From positions 1 to 64,000 of the forward strand of contig VDMD01000056.1 of NCBI GenBank assembly GCA_007026445.1: 64,000 nucleotides of DNA, written 5' to 3'. Shown here in pieces: positions 1-8,871 of the stretch (positions are counted from its first letter, which is position 1; each line of letters starts with the position of its first letter). The notes beneath the pieces were generated by a model. It saw nothing but the letters and a program-made list of their open reading frames with translations. It made no database searches and was not told the origin of the DNA. This DNA comes from Schizophyllum amplum. Taxonomy: Eukaryota; Basidiomycota; Agaricomycetes; Agaricales; Schizophyllaceae. A program made the position numbers and the translations under genes.

Positions 1-1
1 C

Positions 2-790
2 GTGCGCGAATATACCGAGCACACCATCGGCGAGGGTGGCGATGCCAAGGCCGCCTCCTACGTCGAGCTCGTACCCGCGGGCGACCGCAAGTCTGCAGAA
101 TCCTGGTGGGGCGTCGGCATCGACTCGGACATCGCCGGCTCTGGCTTGCGCGCTCCTCAGTGCGGCGAACAACGCCATCGGCGACCGTGCGCTGCCGGAG
201 CTCAAGCTCTCCCTGGGATTCAGCTCGCGTTCGAGCCAAGACGACGTCTCCAGCGTCATCGTCAACAGCCTCGGACTCGAGCTTCCCCGGCGCCTCTCGG
301 CGACTTCTTCGAGGTCGTCCAGCGACGCGCGCGCGACGCAGGCGGGGAGATCACCTTCGGCGCGCTCACCGACCTGTTCAAATCGACGTACGGCTACGAG
401 ACCGACGCTGTGCCCACGCTCGGCGTCAAGACCTTCGCGCTCGAGAACATCGGCGAGGGCAGCCCGCCGCCGGCTGCATGGCGAGTTTGTCTTCCGCGGG
501 CACTCGCGCAAGGTCAGCGGCGAGGGCAACGGGCCGCTGTCCGCCGCGCTGGCGACGCTGCACAAGCAGGCCGAGGGTACGCTGTCTATCCGCGAGTACT
601 CGGAGCACTCGGTCGGGGGAGGGTACGGACGTGTCCGCGGCATCGTACGTCGAGCTGGTGTACGAGGTTGCGGGGCGAGAAGAAGCCGGAGGTGCGTGGG
701 GCGTGGCGAACGATACAGACATCACGGCGTCAGGTATCAAAGCGTCCTGTGCGCGGCGAGCAGGCTGGATCTGGTGATGAAGCCAGTTCT
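2..790 (+). pseudogene. Tandem fragments of a LeuA-family acyltransferase (2-isopropylmalate synthase-like) C-terminus
   Basis: Two pieces of the C-terminal regulatory region of an alpha-isopropylmalate synthase-like protein lie head to tail. The first (about 2-235) reads REYTEHTIGEGGDAKAASYV, then a WWGVGIDSDIAGSGLRA block. The second starts near 270 with an LELPRR block, continues through FFEVVQRRARDAGGEI and a GNGPLSAAL block, and repeats the signature as REYSEHSVG followed by DVSAASYVELVYE and WGVANDTDITASGI. Frame changes are needed near 150, 300, 470, 615 and 740, so no single ORF spans either unit. The family condenses acetyl-CoA with a 2-oxoacid in leucine biosynthesis; this C-terminal domain carries feedback control. 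The catalytic barrel is absent from the window and could lie to the left. The first piece may be the end of a gene that starts outside the window, but its own frameshift argues for decay. Homocitrate or citramalate synthase relatives are possible alternatives. Confidence 0.72.
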
Positions 791-829
791 TACCGGAAAG
801 TAGGTGGACCATGGTACTATAGGACCTGA

Positions 830-3800
830 CTAGGACTATGACAGTACGAACTCCCTGTAGCATACTAACGCTTCACAAATCAACCTTGTATGAACGTAAC
901 TGCTGTACCCTCTTTTAGCCTCTTTTTGCGCTGGCTGAAGTGCAACAGAAGTTTTGCGTTGCTTCCAAGACCCCGCTGATCGCCATTGCCGCCTGAAGCT
1001 TCAACTTTCCAAGACCGACAGCAATTTTGTGAGGCATTACTTAGGAAGTTGCCGAATCGTAGGGAAAATTCAACATCTGGATCCTCTGCAGTGGATCCGC
1101 GTCTAAACGCATACTCATCATAACTTTAAGATCCAACTTATTACTGTTTGAACATATCTCTGGAACAGAAAGACAGCAGAGACCTCCGTCTGGAGGCTCG
1201 TGCCGTGGAGGTGATTGACCGTGGGAACCCTCACCACTACGCACTAACATGAAAGATGTCCAATCCATGATGAATGCCTCTTCAACGAATAACGGTCCTG
1301 AGTTCCCGGATAGGGGTTCAACGCGGTGGCGAACCTACCTCAGCCTGTGCGGCAGCATCTCACGGTTGATCCACCGAGTGCGAGGCGGTCGCTGGCACCA
1401 CGTTATCTCAGTCCTGGGGGCTAAACGTCCACTACGCTAAGGGTCTGCACCCCGTTACGGCGTAGACGGCAACACTCAATGCCATGAGTGCTTGCTGCCT
1501 ATGTGGGTATCGGGGGCCATTATGTTTTGTTTCCTAAGCGGGAATGCGGAAGAACGGAAGTGGTTTTTGTTCGGTTGAGGTCCCTAAACAGACCAGGGCT
1601 ACCCGGGAAAGTACGCCAGCAGGCCGTGCCTGGTGCCCTGGCCGTTTGCTCTTTTCCTTGCCGCCACTGAGCAGGTCAATGGTCATCGCATACTACGAAC
1701 GACGACCCCTGTTGCGTGCGACGACCGAGCGAGGTCCGAAAATCATCAAATCCCCGCTTTGCTTCGTTTCCTCGCCCGTCTTCTCGTCTTCGACCATTCG
1801 CCCATAGTATCTCGTCACGCCATTGCTAGCCTTGCAGCTACGAGCCGAGTCTGAGAACAAGGTCAATGCAGTATGCGGCTGACGCTGCAATCATCATCAC
1901 GCGCAGATGGACTCGCCTCGCGATACCCGGAGACTGCCTCGATTCCGTGGTGAGGCTCTCTTGGATAGTCTTTCGGCGAACACATTTCTCGCAGGGCTCC
2001 GTTGTCTCAGCTCAACGCGGTCATCCCGGTGGTGCGTGACGGCTCGAAGGGTCATGTAGGACGGCGCGGGGCGTTGGTCGCATGAATGAGCGGGCGAGCG
2101 TCCGACGGCGGAGTCCGATTTCTCTTCTGTCCCTTTGGGAGTGGAGGTTGAGGAAGTTAAGTTGCGCATGGTGGCGGAGGTCGTGCTAGAAACGCCCGCA
2201 TCGTTATATTGGAGGTCTTTGTGACTATGCACGCGACTTCTTCCCGTGGGTACATAGAGCTAGATACTAAAGACATCAGCATCGCCATCTGCATCGCCAA
2301 GGCGAGCGACACACCAAAGACTCGCGCAGCGCGCTCATCGTTCGACCCTTGAGCGCCGCGGAGTGAGGCCGTGCACGTGTCGAGAGCGCAGGTTAGTTTC
2401 GTCAATTTGCCGCGCATAAGGGTTGTGAAGAAGCAGAGTACTTACGAACAAGGATACCCGTGAGCCGTCGGGCAACCGTACGCCAGCATTATCTGAGCAG
2501 CGTGAGGGAGGATGACGGACAAGCGGGGTAGGTGAACAAAGGAAGACGGAACAATGCAACGTGCCAGCGTCCTGCCTGCATGATGGATCGTCCTGAGTCG
2601 GCTGCTGCTGCATGGTCGCCCTTCCGTTCTCAAACGAGGCCTCGGCGGAGTCCGTGAAAAGACAACATATGCGAGACTACCGCTTTGTTCGGGCTTGTAC
2701 TTGTCATGCGAAGGCATCGCAGCTTTTTCGTGCGCGAGCCACTCATTCCTCAGTGGCGACAAGCATTGATGTTTTCTGTTTGCAGGCTTGCTACGACGAC
2801 GGAAAGACGAAGAATTAACGTCTGGCGATATGCGGCTGAGACGTCTGGGCGTCTCGGTGTCGTATAGCGCAGGACGATTCGCGGTCATCTCGCTGGCCCA
2901 GAGTCTCGACGGAGACCTCGGATGACATCGCCAAGTTGAGCGTGGAATTTTCCTGAATCATCGGTGAGTGCTCTGCAGACTGGACGAGGTGGAAAACTGA
3001 CCAAAGTCGGAGATGACTGGGTGCAATGGCCGCGACAATGTGAAGCTCGCACATCCCAACTCCCTCATGCTCCCCCATTCAAACCTCATCATTCTCGATC
3101 ATTGAGAGTTCCGGTCGCGTCATCCCTTGTACCCAGCCTCGGCGTCGACACGTCCTCCGCGACGCGGGATGTCATGCTACCGTTGAAAATGACATCGGCC
3201 AGAGCTCGAGAGCTCAACGTCCCCACCGTCGACGACAAGTGGCACAGGGCCGACCGAGGTGCGCCGCGCTTCGCAGCCGCGCGCGACGCAGGGGGGTGAC
3301 GCAGCTCCTCACTCTTTTCCGGCAATTGCGTCTCAAGCGTGGCGCGTCGGGGGACCAAGTTCCCTCGTTGTGGCGCGTTCCCATCGTGTACTTTACACGC
3401 CGGTGTATGTCAAACGGATGTTGAGCACCGCGTTATTCCTTGGTAGTCTCGACGCCTCCGCTGGAGATCGAGGAAAAGGTGAGTATAAGACGATCTCGCT
3501 CTGAAGAGCTACAGCTCACCCGTCTCGCGTTCGGCTTTGGGAGTACCCTTCGCGCTCGATCATTCGTCAATGTATGCAGGACATGACAGCCGAGTTCAGA
3601 AAGAAGGCGGATGTCGACGTGTCGACCAGCGCCTTTTACTCCTGGCGCCAGGGAAGGCCGATTCGGCGGATATTGCGTGCATGCGGTGCGTTATAATCGT
3701 CGAAGAGCTTCTCGTTGCCGAGGAAGGGCGGCGGCAGGCGTGCAGCGCTCCTATTCGAATTTACACTGCGAGATTGGCGAGGGCAATCGACATGCCTAGG

Positions 3801-4400
3801 GACCAAGGGAGGTGTCCAATTGTAGACCATCTGTTGTTCGCGAGATTGGTTTCCAGTGCCGCGATGTCGTCTGGTCGTCTGATGATCCTTTCCGCTGCCT
3901 TCCCCACCCAAGTACCAGTACAGGTGAGTCCATGATACTGACCAGAAGATGACAAGGCTCATCCGCATTTACAGGTGTTTTTTTTGGCTGTGTTACCGAC
4001 TCTGCAGCGAATTCATTTTGCAAGGGATATATGCGCGTACTTCTTGTACTGCTTGGACTGCTCTCGGTCGGTGTGGGCTCGCGAAGTCAGGACGTCTTCT
4101 CCTTGTTTCTGTTCATCTCACGACAACGAGAGACCGTCATGAGACGCAAGAAGCAGCAGCCTGTGCGTTGCAGAGCGGCGTTGAGAACTGCACACGAAGA
4201 ACGGATGTGTGACTTGAATTGGCAAGTGACGTGGCTTCAGCTGCCTTCATATCTCTTTTCCTTCCTACGATCATCTCCTCCGCGCATTCTTCATCTCGAG
4301 CTGTTCGTCTCTTGTTTTCGGACGTGCCACGCCCGCGCGCGACTTGCTCAATATTGAACTTCGCAACACAATATAACCGTACTTCCCATTCGTCTGCCTC
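830..4400. other. Gene-poor decayed region
   Basis: No ORF longer than about 150 codons and no convincing exon chain is visible on either strand. Short protein-like stretches appear in changing frames. One is a roughly 57-residue stretch around 3525-3690 (+) containing QDMTAEFRKKADVDVSTSAF before a stop. These look like remnants of former genes or mobile elements. I cannot assign them. Confidence 0.5.
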
Positions 4401-4434
4401 GGCCCTCTAGACAAAATCCATTGAGATCAAACGG

Positions 4435-4560
4435 TCGTTGATGGTTCGTGTGTCCTTTTTGCTGGATGGCAAGACAGGTGCGTATAGGACATCCCTCGTA
4501 GGCTGAACATAGCCGGGTACTGACCCAATCTCGCCATATCGACATCATCAATACGCGCAC
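4435..4560 (+). other. Upstream similarity block of copy A (distal)
   Basis: This stretch matches the region near 32140-32285 read on the minus strand, upstream of copy B. The shared parts include a short ATG-led segment ending in GGCAAGACAG before GTGCGTATAG at 4478-4487 (mirrored at 32209-32200). A second shared segment encodes or contains the bases behind QSRHIDII/QSRYIDII. It could be exons of a small companion gene with an intron starting GTGCGTATAG, or simply duplicated non-coding DNA. I could not build a full reading frame across both copies. Confidence 0.45.
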
Positions 4561-4917
4561 TCTGGGAGGTCATCACGCTCGGACGCAGTATCGACCCAGT
4601 CACCCCTCATCGTCCATGACCTTCATCGGCTCGCCGCTCGCCGCCCTGGATCTACTAAGCAGACGCTGCTGAGGTGTTGCACCATGCTTCCCGCTCTTTA
4701 CATCCCCTTCGGTGGCGCTGTCTGCGGCCGTTCTGTAGACCTCCGCTCTCCTTCCCCTTGCTGGCCCTGAACGGTGTTCGGGTCCTCTCCAAACGATGCA
4801 CGGGTCCTCGGCGGTGGCCGCGCTGCTCCACATGGCGCAGAAGGCTCAGCAGTTGCAAGCGCGACGCATCGCCTGAGTCCATTGTCTTTCGTACCCCGTT
4901 CATCAGTCTTGAACATG

Positions 4918-5067
4918 TAGACAACAACAAAATGGACCGCTTTCGTACAATTCCGTACTCCGCGACGAACGTGCTGTGGGTCGCCGTGGGTAACGGTGTC
5001 CGATCTTTGCGGCATATTCTCAGGACCCGGGTGCGTATCCTACCTTCGTCTCACGTGTAACAGCGAG
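4918..5067 (+). promoter_or_regulatory. Highly conserved block 0.4 kb upstream of copy A
   Basis: About 113 bp here differ from the equivalent block upstream of copy B (31833-31681, minus) at only about seven positions, roughly 94% identity. A further stretch of about 24 bp is identical and contains the E-box-like CACGTG (about 5053-5058). Translated from the ATG at 4932, the block would give 33 residues beginning MDRFRTIPYS. Five of those codons differ in amino acid between the copies, and the short spacer before the E-box differs by 2 nt. That pattern suits a DNA- or RNA-level element, a non-coding transcript or recent gene conversion better than a conserved peptide. A small spliced peptide gene is the alternative. 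Confidence 0.55.
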
Positions 5068-5254
5068 ATGCAGCTCTGGGGGCGTAGTCTCTGGCCGTGG
5101 ACAAACTCTACAGTCTGGCCTTGTGAGTCTTTACCAAGATATCCTTTGAACGCTGGCCCTAATGACTATTCTTCAGGATCTTGCACCAACGTACGCCTAT
5201 TGTGTTCACCGGCCATCGCTTAGCCGTCGCTAGGCGTCATCAGTGATCACGCGG

Positions 5255-5345
5255 AACCGGACGCAGCCCGCCAAAAAAGGAAGGGGACACCGCCCGTTTG
5301 AGCGACTCTTTTGTCTAACCGTGCATAACGCATCGCCGCTAGCCT
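5255..5345 (+). promoter_or_regulatory. Proximal conserved block upstream of copy A
   Basis: The stretch around GGACGCAGCCCGCC and AAAAGGAAGGGGAC recurs upstream of copy B at about 31520-31440 (minus). It lies about 150 bp before the ATG of each gene, so it is likely part of the shared promoter region. In one frame it encodes a similar basic stretch in both copies (DAARQKRKGT and DAARRKRKGT), so a short coding remnant cannot be excluded. Confidence 0.4.
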
Positions 5346-5408
5346 TCAGAAGGCGGGCGGACTCATCACGCGGCTGGACGGAGGTCTGAGCGCACTCGCC
5401 CGCGTACA

Positions 5409-5416
5409 TATATAAG
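5409..5416 (+). promoter_or_regulatory. TATA box of copy A
   Basis: TATATAAG lies 37 bp before the start codon at 5454. The same TATATAAG precedes copy B (31360-31353, minus), which supports a conserved core promoter. Confidence 0.6.
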
Positions 5417-5453
5417 CTCTACTTCCTTCCTTGTTTTTCGCATCTCCTCCATC

Positions 5454-7402
5454 ATGATGCGGTCGCCTCTTTCTCGGTATCTTCAAGGCCGTGTGCTCTG
5501 TTCCTACAGCCCTGCCTTGTTCGCCGGACTCGAAGTCGACAAACGAGGTGTCGTCTTCGATCGAGACTGGCAGACCGTCGAGCTGGACTCCGACTTCCTC
5601 GCCGTGGCCCCCAAGATGGGCCGCCGAGTATGGGAGCATGCAGTGTCCGCCTTTATCAATCGTGTCGAGGTGCAAAGGGGCGTCCAGATTCCGTCGCAGG
5701 TGTGTTTTCATTGTTGCTCTGGATCCTCGCCATTAACAATCGTCTTGACAGCATCGTCAAGACCTTATCGACCCGCTGACTTGCGCCCACATAATCTATC
5801 GCCTTGTCGACAATAGCACGGGGCGGATGCAACAAAGCGACAAGGCCATCAAAGACCTCTATATCTTCGCGTACAACATGCACACCATCGAACCTGTGCG
5901 ACTCGACAATGTGGTTTCCACCCTTTACGAGCCCCTGGTTTTTTTAATGCTACCCTCTGGGTGAGAACAATCTTTCCGTCATGTCGATCGCTCCTCATCG
6001 TTATAGCGAAACGCCTTACACGCCCTACGCGTCCACGTCGTCTGAAACCACGCCTTCCATTTCCCCTGCAAGCGTTCAGGACAACGAAGAAGCCCACGAC
6101 TCGAACACAGCAGTTGCAGGCGTACAGGAAGCGCCGACTGATCGACCTTCTTCGCACAAGCGCGCCTTGGACGCATCCCCCGACATCTCTCATGGTGCCG
6201 CTGCCGAAGAAGCAGTTGCAGAGCCTCGCGCGAAGAGACAGAGATCGGGTGTAGTTCATGACACAACAGGTTCGTACTTCAATGTAAAATATACGTGCTC
6301 TGACGTGTAGATACTAGGCTCGCATGTTGCTGCGCATGACATTCGTGTCGGTGGCGTACTCGACACAGACAACATCGGGAGTGCGTCGGGGACGCGCGTT
6401 GTTCCCATGTTGCAGAATATGGACCTGGATAATGAGGTGAGTCTTCCGGCGTTGCCCTGTCGATGATTCTACATCCCTTCACACAGGTAGCGGTCGTCGC
6501 GCAGATGAACGTCATCCGTGAGACGCAGCCGGAAGTTGGGCGGACGGCCAACGTAATATTCTCGATGCTACGATCCAAATTAGCGGCTGCGCCAGCGGAA
6601 ATCGCCAGGATCAGCAAGGTACGTGCTCATCTCTGTCATCTGCTGTATTGGCTCGCGCTAACAAACTTCAACAGTTGCACGTCTTACCATGGGCAAAGGA
6701 TCCCAAGTTCATAGCTGCGGTCGCCTTGTGTGTCGGCTATGCGGTGAGTGCAACGGTCGCCAGCTGTTTATCATCTTTCTCATCTTCGGCTTATCATGGC
6801 AGCTCTACTCAAACCCAATGTGGCTCGAGAACTTCAAGTCTGTGTTCCCTCAGGGCCTGCGTACGCTCTTCCAGTCCTCGGCGTCCGGCATGAATAGCAC
6901 GGCGAGCGCGTTCGTACCCACCAACGCTTCTGCTGCACATGCTGCTGTGTCCTCTCTTGACACGACCACCGCTGTGTCTTCTCTTGCTTCCACCGCTTCT
7001 GCGTCGTCCGTTGCCACGGGTGCCACTTGTGCAGCGCTTTCCGCGCCGTCCGCCTTGCCTCCCGACCTTGTCGAATCCGTGCGCGAGTGCGTGGTTTCTC
7101 AGATCGGTGAGAATGCAGCCACGGACGCCCAGGTCGAGCTGTTCATCAAGTTTCTTGACACTGCGGTCGAGGAGGCAACACCTAACATCGACATCAATCC
7201 CGAGCTGCCCAGGCATCTTATCGGCAGCATTCGCTGTGAGGGTTCCGCGCGTTCTGCCGCCTCGTACTATTTTACTCTTCAAGGTAAACTCCCCAATTGG
7301 ATGTTCTACACCGGTATAATGAAGGCTGCGCTCTGCGGCGCCTTCACGACAGTCGGTGTGGTGGAACCTATACCCTATGTCGGAAAAATCGGAAAAGCCT
7401 AA
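5454..7402 (+). CDS. Unrecognised protein, copy A of an inverted paralogous pair
   Basis: Seven exons give 545 residues in open frame: 5454-5699, 5752-5960, 6007-6269, 6318-6436, 6487-6618, 6675-6743, 6803-7402. Introns are 46-59 nt with GT...AG ends. I do not recognise a family. The N-terminal part (1-150) is well conserved with copy B, including a GLEVDKRG block and DRDWQTVELDSD. Residues 152-260 are Ser/Thr/Ala-rich and hold basic clusters (KRALD, RAKRQR) that could act as a nuclear signal. The part from about 280 to 346 is conserved (QMNVIRETQP, WAKDPKF). The end is conserved too (HLIGSIRCEGSARSA, LQGKLPNWMFYTG). No signal peptide or clear membrane span is seen. Copy B stops right after VVEPLP, whereas copy A reads VVEPIP plus YVGKIGKA, the extra residues coming from the left end of an inserted element. 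The 5454 ATG aligns with the single ATG of copy B. Confidence 0.75.
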
Positions 7403-8871
7403 TTAGACGTACGACCCCCTAATGGCCTAATTATGTCAGGCGCGCCGCCCAATTAGGCAGGTATTATGTCGGCTTAGGTCTGTTTAGCCGCTCTTAGGCT
7501 CAATTGTGCCCTATCCACTGCCCGACCGCCCCAAGCTCCAGGGTGCTCGTGGACGCTCGCTCGCGTGGGGTACCAAGGAAAGTCGGTGTGCTCTGCCATA
7601 TGCCGACGTTGCCCTTGCTCCACGTATGTAGTAGCGCGGAGCAGAGCCTATAGCATTAGCTGGCAAGGCCCTTGGCTATGCCTGCCCGTTTCCGGCTCAC
7701 GCTATCGAGTGAGATGATGTGGATACTAGATAGATTATATAGAGTCATTATTGGTACGCAATAACATGTCCGAATCAGTAGTAGCATCGACCAGGTAACA
7801 GGTTCACGTTGTGGCTGGCCGAATGCAGGTGCAAGCAGCACACCTGGCATAATGCTCGCAGGACTCCTATCGGAGGGACAAGTAGTTCATAGTGTATATC
7901 CTTGACATTGGTCGCAAACTATTATACAACGCATTGCGCTGACAAGCTGTCTCGAGAAAGGAGTGGACGAGCGGGCGTGTGCATACACGACGTGTCGCAG
8001 AGCGATCGCGCTTGCGCAAGCGCGCGCGTGCCGACATCCTACATGACCGCCAAAACACCCATGAGCGATTACTCGTTCGAATCGTCGCCCGTGCTGGCTT
8101 ACGCGACGGCGGCGCAATACTGCCAGCCTGGCCGCGTCACCCGTCGTCGCTCAAAGAAGGCGTGGGAAATCTCGGCAAAAGCCGAGCGCTTTTGTAAGCA
8201 GCAGCGCCAACGACCCACGCCTGACAAGCGACCACCATGCACCCGAGCAACCCATACTCCTAGTTGCCTCGCTGTTGTCAGTCAGATCCATTGTCTCGTT
8301 GATTATGGTGCCCCAGTCAACATCTGGGGTGCTAGAAATCATCAGGAGCGCTGGATGCCCCGCCAGATGCGCGATGACGTTCAGGCTGTAAGTCGTCCGC
8401 GCGGTATGTTGGATTTCTTCTAACAAACCCCACAGCGGGTCTGCAGTTTTCTATGTGCGTGAGGTGCGTGCGCCTTCTCTAACTGTCAGCCCAAGTCTGA
8501 CCAGTCGTTGCAGATGATCTCGGCGAGGCTTCTGTGTATCACAGCTTCGTTGCTATGTCCCACCCCCTTGTATATTATCATACCCTGCAAATACATCTCA
8601 TTGTCTACATCGAGTTGGTGGTGATGTAGGGGTGGTCGCGGGGTACCGGGAGCGGCACTGCGCGACCACCCCTGCTATTTTTTTTTGTTATGCCCTGGCT
8701 GGCAGCCTAATTAGTCCTAATATTGGTGATTATGTGCGATTAGGCCTACTTAGCATAATCGGCCTAATAAGCGTGGATTGGAGATAGGCTTGCGTTAATT
8801 ACCCCCCCGGAGGCCTAATCGCCTAATATGGCCTAGCAAGGGGTAACTTGCGACTTCAGATTTTTCCGACA
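7378..8871. mobile_element. Non-autonomous TIR DNA transposon candidate, 1.49 kb
   Basis: The left end begins TGTCGGAAAAATC at 7378-7390 and the right end is its exact reverse complement at 8859-8871. Both ends hold dense subterminal motifs of the GCCTAATTAGGC type, roughly 7395-7510 and 8700-8840, as seen in several cut-and-paste DNA transposons. No transposase ORF is present; the longest internal ORF (7902-8423) looks like noise. The left end lies inside the stop codon of copy A when compared with copy B. I find no clear target-site duplication (left flank ...ACCCTA, right flank AAAGTC...), so the right boundary or the superfamily is uncertain. Confidence 0.65.
8628..8673. repeat. Perfect 13-bp stem-loop with following T-run
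   Basis: AGGGGTGGTCGCG (8628-8640) pairs exactly with 8661-8673 across a 20-nt loop. A T-run follows at about 8678-8686. It sits near the right end of the 7378-8871 element and could be an internal hairpin of it. Confidence 0.6.

Noticed and set aside
4932..5030. Small peptide gene beginning MDRFRT upstream of copies A and B
   Set aside because: Most differences between the copies are amino-acid changing, and the following 33/35-nt spacer shifts the frame between copies. Treated as a conserved DNA block.
7378..8871. Assignment of the TIR element to hAT, PIF or Tc1 superfamily
   Set aside because: No matching 8-, 3- or 2-bp target-site duplication is visible at the two ends.
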